DNA of 22,299 nucleotides from a virus. The position numbers and the translations under genes are program-made. Shown piece after piece: positions 13,722-21,963 of the stretch (its first letter is position 1; each line of letters begins with the position of its first letter). The notes below the pieces were generated by a model. It saw only the letters and a program-made list of their open reading frames with translations, did not search any database and was not told the DNA's origin. The DNA lies in IMG/VR virus record IMGVR_UViG_3300017989_000473, positions 1-22,299 of that record. The stretch is one strand, 5' to 3'.

Positions 13722-16700
13722 TGGCGCGGATGCCGAAGCCCGACGATTTGGGCGTCAATGCGCTGCGGCCAAGTTTGTCCGCCTCGCAAATCAACATTGG
13801 CGTTGCGGCTAAGACCGGGCAGGCGGGCCGCGCCATGGGGGCCGCGATTGCGGATCTTGGCGGGGCGTTTGGGCAGATTGCCGGACGCTTGCAAGAAGCC
13901 GGCAACGCACAGAACGATGCGCGGTTTCAGATCGAATGGAACAAGGCGCAGACCGACACGTGGAATGACATCAACCAGACGACGCCCGAGGATGGATCAG
14001 GCTGGCAGCAGTTTACGCCACGACTTGAGGCCAAATACAAAGAACTTGATGAGAAGTATCCGGTTTCAGGTCAGAAGCGACGACTGCGCCGTGAGCTTGG
14101 GGCAACAAACGACATTCTGCGCCGGGGCCAGCGGGCGGCGCTTACCATGCAGGACATGGGCCGCAAGCATGCGCTGGGCGTTGAGCAGAAAGAAGTTGGC
14201 GGCATTGTCCAGCAGCTGAACGATGATCCGTCTGATGAGAACTATGAGCGGCTAAAGACATCGGCATTAGATCTGATCGAAAGCGGCCGCGGCACCTACT
14301 ACACTGAAAGCGATATTCAAAGGCGGCGCCGTGAGGTGCTATCGACGCTGGCGCTGACGCGGGCGAACAAGCTGCTCGAGGACGATCCCGAGACCGCGAA
14401 AAAACTGTTTGATGAGGCGCGCAAGCTGAAGCGTGCGGTGCCGATCGAGGAGGACCAGGGCAGCGGGGCGGATTCGTCCAGTGTTAAAAAGTATCTAAAT
14501 AAAAACGCATTGCGTGGATGGGACAAGGTTAATCCCAAAATGCAGGAACGCATTGCGTCTATGCTATCGGATATGCCGGAGCCATTGCGGCAAGGACTGC
14601 TGATTTCCGACACGGCGCGCTCATGGGATCAGCAGGTTGCGGCCGCGCGTCGCCATGGCGTTGATCCGATCAAAGGCAAGCCCGGAACGTTGGCGCCGTG
14701 GGGACGCGGCAGACATCACGGGGATGATGTGCAGGCTGTTGACTTCTACAAGCCTGCGCCGCGCACGCTGGCTTGGATGCGGGAAAATGCGCCAAAATAC
14801 GGCCTGAAGTTTCCGGAGTGGGGGCGCAAAAGCGATCCATGGCATATGGAAATGGATCGCAATTTCAAGGATCGCGAGGGTGAGGCGCCAAGCACTTCGG
14901 ATGGTGTCAGCCAGATTGTCGCGTTTGAGGCCCGACGCGACAAGCAAGGGCGCATTACTGTTTATGAACCGCCGTCAAACGATGGTGGTGGAAAATTCGA
15001 AGTTGCTGGGATTAACGAGCGCCATCATCCAAAGGCTGCCGCAAAGCTGGCGCGGATGGTCAAAGCCGGGAATCATGACGAAGCGGAGCGTTACGCGGAA
15101 GAGTATATTCGAAAATATACAGATAAATCCGCAGCGCTTGTGCCGGGGGATGCTGCTCAATTTGTCGTGCGCGACATGGCATTCAATCGCGGGCCAGGTG
15201 GTGCCAATGCCGCTTTGCGCATGGCAGTCGGTGCAACGCCAAGGTCCAAGGCCGCAGCACATAAAGCGCTGACAGCGGATGAGCGCGCCCGTGTAGAACG
15301 CGCGGCTCAGGAAGATCCGAGCGGATTTATTCAGGCGTTCACGCAGGCCCGCGCCGATTATGAATCGCAATTCGTGGGCAAGCGCGAGAATTTGGCGGTT
15401 GGGCTCAAAAACCGCTGGGCGAAGGCGGAAAGAATTGCGCTTGAAATGGCCAATGGCGGCCAAGGTGCCAGCAGTGAAACTCTGCCCGGTGGCGCTGGCG
15501 AGGATGAAGATGTCAGCGCCGGCAGGGCGGGTCTGACGGCGTTGTTCGGCGACCAGGCCGAACCGATCTTGCGCGCCGTGGAAGACGAGCCAAACGCGCC
15601 GCTGTCGCAGTATCTGGACAAGTCCGAACTGAAGGAACTTTCAAAGCGTATTGGCGCGGACGCATCACAGATGACGGTCAAGGACGCCATGACGGCGGCC
15701 TATGCGATTTCGAAGGCCGACGGCGGACCTGAAAGCGTGATGACTGAACGCGAGCGTGAGTTGATGGCGCTTGCGAAGCAAAACCCAGAGACCAAACTGA
15801 CCGACGTTTTAAGCGACGAAGAGCGCGCGGAGTATACACAGCGGTTCGGGTCGTTGCGCGGTGTCACCGTCGGACAGGCAGCAGAGCGCATTGGGGCCGC
15901 ATCGGAAGAAATCGAAGGCCGCGCCAACGGTGTCGTGAGCCGTGCGGCAATCGCCGAAGAATTCCCGATGGGACGGGTCAACGAAGGCCAAGCCGTCACA
16001 GTTGAATCGCAGCGGCTCGGGCGTATGACGTGGACTGCGGAAGAACTCAACGCCATCTCGCCAAAGCAGTTGCGGTCGCTTGCCAAGTCGGCCGATCGCC
16101 GGTTCCGATCCTTTCAGCGGCAGCAGAGATCAATTGCAAAAGGCATCATGTCCCGGCAATTGCGCTCCGTCGAAGACACGGGCGCATCGGTCAACGACTA
16201 TGATCCCGATTTGATCGGGCGCGTGATGGCGGGCACGCCGGAAGCCAAGGCGTTTAATTGGAACCTTGAGATTGCAAAGCTGGCATTTCGCACAAAGCGC
16301 GAGATGGCCGACTTTGATCGCGAGGATTTGGAAGAGCGCTACGCGGATCTGCGCGAGGCCGTCGAACGGGATGCCGGATACAACCCGACGGCACGGGCCA
16401 TCCTGGGGCGGACTGAAAGCGCGATCAACAAACTGCTGCGTCAACGCGAGCGTGATCCTGCACAAGCGGTGCAACAATCGCGCGAGGTCCAGGCCGTGCG
16501 CAAGGAGTTCAAGATTGGCCGCGAGGGCGTGAAAGACGCCAAGCAGGCGTTTGCGATGGTGGACGCGCGCATGAAGGCGCAAGAGCGTCTTGGCCTCAAG
16601 GTCGTGCCGCTCACAAAGGACGAAGCCGATAGCATCCTTGGCCGTATCAATCAGGTGCCGGCGAACAAACGACGCGAAGCCACCAAACAAGTCTGGGCGA

Positions 16701-16954
16701 AGGTGCAACAGATTTATGGGCGTCACGCGGAGATGGTCATGCGTGCGGCGGTGGATTTGTCCAGGATCGACAAGGAAGACGACCGAACACGCCTGGACCG
16801 TGAAATGCGCCGGTCTCAACGCCGCGCAACTCCGACCATCACGGATGAGAGTGTGATCAATCGCGCAATCAAGGGCGGTCGCGAAGACGTTGAGGAAGAA
16901 GACGTCAAGCCGAACATACCGTTTCTGATGAATCCGCTCGGGCTTCTCAACTGA
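13721..16954 (+). CDS. Internal virion protein C-like with M15 peptidase-like and GH108-like domains (1077 aa)
   Basis: By place it is the T7 gp15 counterpart (747 residues), a helical ejection protein; residues 1-245 and 600-1077 are charged, helical and fit that role. Two extra modules lie between. Residues 285-380 resemble M15 (VanY-type) peptidases: RHHGDDVQAVDFY (331-343) and DPWHMEMD (372-379) supply the His/Asp and His zinc ligands, although His-to-Asp spacing is one longer than the usual H-x-x-G-x-A-x-D. Residues 395-575 resemble GH108-type muramidase plus its peptidoglycan-binding part: VAFEARRD (Glu 403 as likely acid), DGGGKFEVAGIN, then RDMAFNRGPGGANAALRMAVG. Together they would cut peptide and glycan bonds in the wall. 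DNA around 14480-14560 and 14930-15140 looks more AT-rich than its surroundings, hinting at module insertion. T7 places its lytic domain in gp16 instead. Confidence 0.85.
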   Translation: MARMPKPDDLGVNALRPSLSASQINIGVAAKTGQAGRAMGAAIADLGGAFGQIAGRLQEAGNAQNDARFQIEWNKAQTDTWNDINQTTPEDGSGWQQFTPRLEAKYKELDEKYPVSGQKRRLRRELGATNDILRRGQRAALTMQDMGRKHALGVEQKEVGGIVQQLNDDPSDENYERLKTSALDLIESGRGTYYTESDIQRRRREVLSTLALTRANKLLEDDPETAKKLFDEARKLKRAVPIEEDQGSGADSSSVKKYLNKNALRGWDKVNPKMQERIASMLSDMPEPLRQGLLISDTARSWDQQVAAARRHGVDPIKGKPGTLAPWGRGRHHGDDVQAVDFYKPAPRTLAWMRENAPKYGLKFPEWGRKSDPWHMEMDRNFKDREGEAPSTSDGVSQIVAFEARRDKQGRITVYEPPSNDGGGKFEVAGINERHHPKAAAKLARMVKAGNHDEAERYAEEYIRKYTDKSAALVPGDAAQFVVRDMAFNRGPGGANAALRMAVGATPRSKAAAHKALTADERARVERAAQEDPSGFIQAFTQARADYESQFVGKRENLAVGLKNRWAKAERIALEMANGGQGASSETLPGGAGEDEDVSAGRAGLTALFGDQAEPILRAVEDEPNAPLSQYLDKSELKELSKRIGADASQMTVKDAMTAAYAISKADGGPESVMTERERELMALAKQNPETKLTDVLSDEERAEYTQRFGSLRGVTVGQAAERIGAASEEIEGRANGVVSRAAIAEEFPMGRVNEGQAVTVESQRLGRMTWTAEELNAISPKQLRSLAKSADRRFRSFQRQQRSIAKGIMSRQLRSVEDTGASVNDYDPDLIGRVMAGTPEAKAFNWNLEIAKLAFRTKREMADFDREDLEERYADLREAVERDAGYNPTARAILGRTESAINKLLRQRERDPAQAVQQSREVQAVRKEFKIGREGVKDAKQAFAMVDARMKAQERLGLKVVPLTKDEADSILGRINQVPANKRREATKQVWAKVQQIYGRHAEMVMRAAVDLSRIDKEDDRTRLDREMRRSQRRATPTITDESVINRAIKGGREDVEEEDVKPNIPFLMNPLGLLN
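14505..14558. repeat. Twin 11-nt hyphenated palindromes at a module border
   Basis: ACGCATTGCGT occurs at 14505-14515 and 14548-14558, 43 bases apart. The encoded residues are in different frames (N-A-L-R versus R-I-A), so protein constraint does not explain the match. Each copy is a palindrome with five-base arms. They lie just before the M15-like domain in an AT-rich patch. Confidence 0.5.
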
Positions 16955-19900
16955 TGGATGATTTCAAACCAATCGGCCAAAATGTGTACGATGACGACGA
17001 GCGCCCGTCGGGTCTGATTGGTCAGTCCGGGTCCATGGCCTCGTTCCTGCGGGATTACGAGGTCGAGGAAACGCCGACGACAACTGTCATCGAAAAGAAC
17101 TCGTTTGCGGCGCCGCGGGCCGATCAGGTTGAATACCTCAAAGCCTATCCCGATACCGCATCGGACTTTGATGGCCGGTTCGGGCCGGGTGCGGCGGCCA
17201 AGGCATTGGGCACGCCGAAGGTTGTCGAAGATGCCGACAAGATGCAGGTGGTGCAATCCCCGATCACCGGGCTGGATGTGCTTGCCCGTGTTGGCGCCGA
17301 TGATGGTGTGCCGGCGATCCTCGATGGCTATCTGACCAGCCAGCGCCTTGCCGAAGAGACCACGGAAGATGTGGCCCGCACCAACAGCCTCAAGGCGGTC
17401 TGGGATCAGGGCGCGAGTGACAAGGCCGCGTCGTGGATCGACGGGGAGGTTGAGAGCGCGGCGAAGTCGGTTGCAGCGCTCGAAGCGGACGCCAAGCGTG
17501 GCCCGATTACTTTGGATGCTCAAAACCGGTTGGATACGGCGCGGGCGCGGCTCAAGGCGGCGCAAGATGTGAAGGCTGATGCGGCGGCCGGCGAACGTCA
17601 AATGACGCCCAAAGAGCGCGTGATGATGGCGATGTTGATTGAAGCGCAGTCGGGCGTGATCGACAAGGCGGTCCGTGAGCTCCAGCAGTTTGATTCAGAT
17701 CCTGAATACCGAAAAGACCTGATGGCGCGGAGCGCGTCTGCGGGCCTTGATGAGGCGCGCTGGAACAAGGATGTTCGCGAGATCCTTGCCAAGCGTGTCA
17801 ACGAGGCGGTGCGGCGCCGGGATCTGTTGCGCCAGGCTCTGAGCCAGGGCCGCATGCGCGGCGCCATGACGGACGCCACCGCAATCGGTGAGTTTGTGCG
17901 GTCGTATGCGCGCGGCATTGCGCAAGCCACCGGCATCATGGGTGGGGCGCTGAACCAGTGGGCGGAAAGTCTTGAAGGTGAAGCGGGTCTAGGCGATGCG
18001 CTCAAGAGCTGGTCGAACAAAATCATTGAGGATATCCCGGCTGAGGCTGCGCCAGAACTCTTGAAAATCCAGTCGGCGCGCGATGTGTCGCTGTGGTTTT
18101 CCTCAAAGCTTGGCCAGGCTTTCGGCACGACGTTGCCGATCGTTGCAAGTGCGATAGCGGCTGGTCCGACTGCTGGTGTGACGGCGGGCCTTGCCATGGG
18201 CCAGGGCGAAATGCGCAACACGCTGGAAGATGCGCTGTTGGCGGAAGGTGTCGAGATCTCCAAATCGGAGATGCAGCGGATCGTGATGACATATGGCACG
18301 ATCATTGGCGGTCTGGATGCCATTGTGCCGGTTCTGATCTCGCGCTCTGGCCTTCGCATGATCTTGACGACCAGCGCCAAGCGGGCGGCGCAAGTCGGGA
18401 TTGCACGTCAGTTGGCCGTGGCTGTGGCGCGGGACAGCACGATCGAAGGCGCAACGGAAGCTGCGCAAGAGTTCCTGCTGGAATGGGGCACGGCTGATGC
18501 CCTGGACCGCGGCATTGATTTTGAGGCGTTCGCGCCCAAGGCGATCGAAGCCTTCGCAGCAGGCTTTGCAGGTGGTGTTGGGTTTACGACCGTTGGCATT
18601 CCGGGTGAATACTCTCAGATCATGCGGCGGCGCCGTGACGAAGCGCTGGAAGCGGCTGAGAAAATCCGCACTGAGATCGAAGCACAGACGCCGGCCAAGC
18701 CAGATGCGGGTGATGCGGGTGGCGGCATGGCTGTGCCAACCGAGGCCCCAGGCACGAATGAGGTCGTGACATCACGGCCGCCAAGCGATCCAACCGCAGA
18801 AGCGCCGAAGATCCCCGATCGGCCAAAGATCATTGCCAAGCCGCGGACGCCAATTCCTGAATCAAAGCCGGTTGAGCGTCCAAAGGCGCCAGACCGGCCG
18901 CAGACGGCCATTGAATACATTCGCGAGCGTGGCGGGATTATCGACGAAGGCGGCGATCTTGCCGCCATGGACGCACCGCGCGGCGTGATTGCCGACAATG
19001 GGCAAGGGTTGAGCCCGGACGCTATGCGCGAAAGTCTGGTGCAGGCGGGCTATCTGCCAACGCCCGCGGAAGGCGAGCAGGAGTTTACAACCGCTGATGA
19101 TGTCTATGACATCGTGCAGCGCTCGCTCGCGGGCGAACGTGTTGTTGCGATTGGCCGCGAGGCCGATGAAGCCACGTATCAGGATTATCGAAAGAGCGGC
19201 AATCTGGATGAGCAATCCAATGAGATCCTGAACGATCTGCGCGACAGTCTGGGCGAGTACGGTATTGCGTATGATCTGACTGAGATCGAAGAGCAGCGCG
19301 TTGTCGATCTGGTCCGTAACGAGGGCCTGACCCCGGATGATGCGTTCGAGCGCAATGCCATCATGCGCGGGTCTGGCGCGGCTGAAGTTCGCGCGAACGA
19401 GCCGGGTCAAGCGGATGTGCCGTTTCCGCCAATGTCGGGTGGGCGCGGTGTGAGCCAGCCGGGCGCGGTTGATATTGCATCGCGCCTGCCGCAGCTTCGC
19501 GCTTATCTCAAGGGGGGCGGCTCACTGTCGCGCAAGGCGTATCGCCAGATTGCGCAATCGACGGGCGTTCCGCAGAGCCAGGTTCGCGAGTTCCTTGAGG
19601 CGGCGGAAGATGCGGGCATTGTGAAGCGGGATCGCCGCGGTGCGTTCCGTCGAGACCAGGTTGATGATCCGAACGTGGTCGAGATTGACGTCTTCGACGA
19701 TCTGCCATCCGAGGACAAAGAACAACCGAAGTCCGTTTCAATTGACGATTTTATTTCTGATGTTGAGCGGCTGAAAGAAAAGTTCGGAGCGCCCGAGAAA
19801 GAGACGATTGAGGCTCAAGATATTGAGCCGATCAACGTTGATGTGAAGTTCGCAATTGGCGGCGGACTGACTGTCAAGGTGACAGACGCGGGGCCGCTGT

Positions 19901-21015
19901 TGGAGCGCATTGCGGATGACCTGCGCTCCTTCCAATCGGAATCAAATGAAACACTTGCTGTGCTCGAGCGCATGCAGGACGTCGAGATTGAAGGCTCTAG
20001 TGCGGAAGACTTAGCACGCCTTCGAACGGCTCTTGTCGATCTCCAGAAGATTGTTCAGGACAGATTGCAGGCATCTTACGCGCTCTCAGATCAAATTTAT
20101 ACGTTTGAAAATGATCTGCAAACGCGCTTCCAAGATGCTGTCAATCGAATTGAGTCTGTCGAGGACAGGGCGGACACCTTAACGTCGGAGATAGTTGATC
20201 TATTTGATAGGATTGAGGGTGAGCTGGAATCGCGTGGCGTTGATCTCAACGACGAGTCACGAGAAAAGTATGACGGATCCGGGCAGCAGCTTATTGCGCC
20301 GTATGTTGACGAGGACGTTGATCAGAGCAAGACGCTTATTGAGCTATTCGAAGAAAAAGCGAAATCTCTAGAAAAGAGCGGAGCGAGTTTCGATAAGATT
20401 GAAAGGCTGTTGTCGTCTGAGCCTGACCTTGAGGCAATGAGCATTGATGAATTGGAATCAATGCTTGATACGTTGAATGAGGCGCAGGGTGCGCTTCTGA
20501 CACGACTTGATGTCTCAAGGTTCTATCTCAAGTATTACAATGAAGAGGGCTTTGATAAAATTGGAGAGCGGTTTGATGAAATCCGAAAGGATATCATTGA
20601 GCCAGCCACTGAGCGTCTGGAGGACGGCGCAGACGAGATCGAAAGCTTTATAGCGGATGTTGACGAGCTTGCGTCTGGATCACCGCAACTCGCCTCGGCC
20701 GCCCAAACCCAGAACACCATGACGCGCATGGTGCAAAGCCAATTGCGCTCGGGCAAGACGGTTCGGATATCGGATCGCACGATCGACAGGGTGCGCAACG
20801 CTCTGGCGCCGATGTTGCATCACATTCCGTCGGATGCGCAGGTGGCGGTCATCCAGACAATCAAGCCGAGCCCTCTGGTCAAGAAGACGGACCGCGTTGA
20901 TCTTGAGATGCTGGACCTTCGGACGGGGGAGTCATTCTCCCTTGTCGACGTCCCCTTCACCGTCCGCGAGATCGCGAACGTCCGCGCGGTCCACGTCCCA
21001 TCCGGGTCGGCATAG
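16954..21015 (+). CDS. Internal virion protein D-like / giant ejection protein, first part (1353 aa, ends at amber)
   Basis: Position and size match T7 gp16 (1318 residues), which spans the envelope during DNA ejection. Segments: 1-300, charged helical; 384-418, 442-463 and 525-550, hydrophobic Gly/Ala-rich stretches (e.g. GTTLPIVASAIAAGPTAGVT), with the gp16-like STIEGATEAAQEFLLEW at 495-511; 575-650, Pro-rich linker; 652-735, a unit reading IEYIRERGGIIDEGGDLAA that recurs in large phage and prophage proteins; 839-895, winged-helix-like (SLSRKAYRQIAQSTGVPQSQ); 929-1246, acidic coiled coil in visibly less GC-rich DNA; 1247-1353, return to GC-rich sequence. It starts at ATG 16954 in a TGATG overlap. 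The frame continues past TAG 21013-21015 with no further stop for over 900 bases, so this may be only the front part of a longer protein. Confidence 0.85.
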   Translation: MDDFKPIGQNVYDDDERPSGLIGQSGSMASFLRDYEVEETPTTTVIEKNSFAAPRADQVEYLKAYPDTASDFDGRFGPGAAAKALGTPKVVEDADKMQVVQSPITGLDVLARVGADDGVPAILDGYLTSQRLAEETTEDVARTNSLKAVWDQGASDKAASWIDGEVESAAKSVAALEADAKRGPITLDAQNRLDTARARLKAAQDVKADAAAGERQMTPKERVMMAMLIEAQSGVIDKAVRELQQFDSDPEYRKDLMARSASAGLDEARWNKDVREILAKRVNEAVRRRDLLRQALSQGRMRGAMTDATAIGEFVRSYARGIAQATGIMGGALNQWAESLEGEAGLGDALKSWSNKIIEDIPAEAAPELLKIQSARDVSLWFSSKLGQAFGTTLPIVASAIAAGPTAGVTAGLAMGQGEMRNTLEDALLAEGVEISKSEMQRIVMTYGTIIGGLDAIVPVLISRSGLRMILTTSAKRAAQVGIARQLAVAVARDSTIEGATEAAQEFLLEWGTADALDRGIDFEAFAPKAIEAFAAGFAGGVGFTTVGIPGEYSQIMRRRRDEALEAAEKIRTEIEAQTPAKPDAGDAGGGMAVPTEAPGTNEVVTSRPPSDPTAEAPKIPDRPKIIAKPRTPIPESKPVERPKAPDRPQTAIEYIRERGGIIDEGGDLAAMDAPRGVIADNGQGLSPDAMRESLVQAGYLPTPAEGEQEFTTADDVYDIVQRSLAGERVVAIGREADEATYQDYRKSGNLDEQSNEILNDLRDSLGEYGIAYDLTEIEEQRVVDLVRNEGLTPDDAFERNAIMRGSGAAEVRANEPGQADVPFPPMSGGRGVSQPGAVDIASRLPQLRAYLKGGGSLSRKAYRQIAQSTGVPQSQVREFLEAAEDAGIVKRDRRGAFRRDQVDDPNVVEIDVFDDLPSEDKEQPKSVSIDDFISDVERLKEKFGAPEKETIEAQDIEPINVDVKFAIGGGLTVKVTDAGPLLERIADDLRSFQSESNETLAVLERMQDVEIEGSSAEDLARLRTALVDLQKIVQDRLQASYALSDQIYTFENDLQTRFQDAVNRIESVEDRADTLTSEIVDLFDRIEGELESRGVDLNDESREKYDGSGQQLIAPYVDEDVDQSKTLIELFEEKAKSLEKSGASFDKIERLLSSEPDLEAMSIDELESMLDTLNEAQGALLTRLDVSRFYLKYYNEEGFDKIGERFDEIRKDIIEPATERLEDGADEIESFIADVDELASGSPQLASAAQTQNTMTRMVQSQLRSGKTVRISDRTIDRVRNALAPMLHHIPSDAQVAVIQTIKPSPLVKKTDRVDLEMLDLRTGESFSLVDVPFTVREIANVRAVHVPSGSA
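21013..21015 (+). other. In-frame amber codon splitting one long frame
   Basis: The TAG ends the 1353-residue frame, but the same frame continues as SRNGAIVYAPLTLAGVPDHS into the HETVH domain. No convincing start or ribosome binding site lies just after it. TAG also ends five ordinary genes here (4220, 5554, 7531, 8806, 9412), so it is a normal stop in this phage. Confidence 0.8.
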
Positions 21016-21045
21016 AGCAGAAATGGTGCTATAGTCTATGCGCCG

Positions 21046-21963
21046 TTGACCCTGGCGGGCGTGCCTGATCATAGCCTCCGGGGTCAGGCTTACCATGAGA
21101 CCGTCCACTTTCTCCGCGCTCAAGGGCTTCTCGATGGCGTCGTCTGGGATCGGCTTGTCGCTCATGCCTATAATCTCCGTGTCATGGGTATGCAGTTGGG
21201 CACGGTCCTCAAGATCGTCAATGACCCAACGGCGGGCAATGCCGGCGATTCAACGCTGATCGACGCATACACGGATCGCTACGAGCCGCGTTTTGATACG
21301 ATCGAAAAACTCAACGATGCACTTGCCGAAGAGGGTGTCGCACATTTCGTCGAGCTTGCCTACCATGGGCACTGGATCGACGCGGAGATTGCCCCGGTTG
21401 CGGATGAGCTGAACGCGATCCTGTCGGGGGCGTATGGCGATCAGACGACGGTGGCGCCTGATGCGTCGTCCGTCATGGCGGCAATCAACAGCTTCGATCG
21501 CCAGTCAGTGACACCGGGCCTCCCCATGGACAAAGCCTCACGCATGGCGCGGGCGAAAGAGATGGGGTTTGATACGGATGAAATATACTATCATGGAACA
21601 GGGACTAGCCGCCAAATTGATGAGTTCGGCTTAAAGAACCGGCGCGGCGAAATGTTGCCGACGTTCTTTGTTGGAGAAGGCAACAAAAGGTTTGCGAATG
21701 GCTTTTCGACGATTGAAGACGGACGTATTTATCCTGTTCATTTAAATCAAAGCAAGTTTTTGGATACAAAAAAAGCGAGCCATCGCAAGGCATTAGATGA
21801 TTTGATTGCATCAAATGGCCTAATGCCGGAGGAAGTATATAAAAAAATGTGGCGGGTGAGCGTATTCTGCCGGGATGGGGCAATACTCGTGTTTTTGATA
21901 TGGTTCGCGATGCGGGATGGACGGGTATGCGTATACAGGAGCGGCCCGATTTTGAGAGTGTAG
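21046..21963 (+). CDS. Metallopeptidase-like plus ADP-ribosyltransferase-like segment, same frame as the preceding gene
   Basis: Numbered from TTG 21046, which has no ribosome binding site; it is more naturally read as a continuation of the upstream frame from 21016. AYHETVHFLRAQGLLDG (HETVH at residues 17-21, bases 21094-21108) is an HExxH zinc motif. EEGVAHF (about 95-101) could give the third, glutamate ligand of a gluzincin, as in the 'HEaxHAL...GLF' domain of large phage polyvalent proteins. From about residue 180 the sequence changes to a second module in more AT-rich DNA: IYYHGTGTSRQIDEFGLK, then PTFFVGEGNKRFANGF and IYPVHLNQSKFLD, fitting the ART-PolyVal type of ADP-ribosyltransferase (His of YHGT, aromatic residue in the second motif). 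After residue 268 (KKM) this frame becomes implausible (Cys, Trp and Val-rich) and stops at 21963. The end of the domain lies in the -1 frame. Confidence 0.7.
   Translation: MTLAGVPDHSLRGQAYHETVHFLRAQGLLDGVVWDRLVAHAYNLRVMGMQLGTVLKIVNDPTAGNAGDSTLIDAYTDRYEPRFDTIEKLNDALAEEGVAHFVELAYHGHWIDAEIAPVADELNAILSGAYGDQTTVAPDASSVMAAINSFDRQSVTPGLPMDKASRMARAKEMGFDTDEIYYHGTGTSRQIDEFGLKNRRGEMLPTFFVGEGNKRFANGFSTIEDGRIYPVHLNQSKFLDTKKASHRKALDDLIASNGLMPEEVYKKMWRVSVFCRDGAILVFLIWFAMRDGRVCVYRSGPILRV
21828..21849 (+). other. Candidate -1 frameshift site: GGAGG followed by A7
   Basis: GGAGG (21828-21832) precedes the run A7 (21841-21847) by eight bases. The upstream frame reads TAT AAA AAA ATG; the -1 frame opens immediately after a TAA at 21840-21842 and carries the rest of the ADP-ribosyltransferase-like domain. 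One extra A, or a -1 slip, joins the two exactly. The heptamer here is T-AAA-AAA rather than the ideal A-AAA-AAG, so slippage would be imperfect on the P-site codon. Confidence 0.6.

Noticed and set aside
21030-21051. TATAGT and TTGACC as a sigma-70 promoter in the gap after the amber codon
   Set aside because: The two elements are in the wrong order for the + strand, and the gap itself reads as coding sequence.
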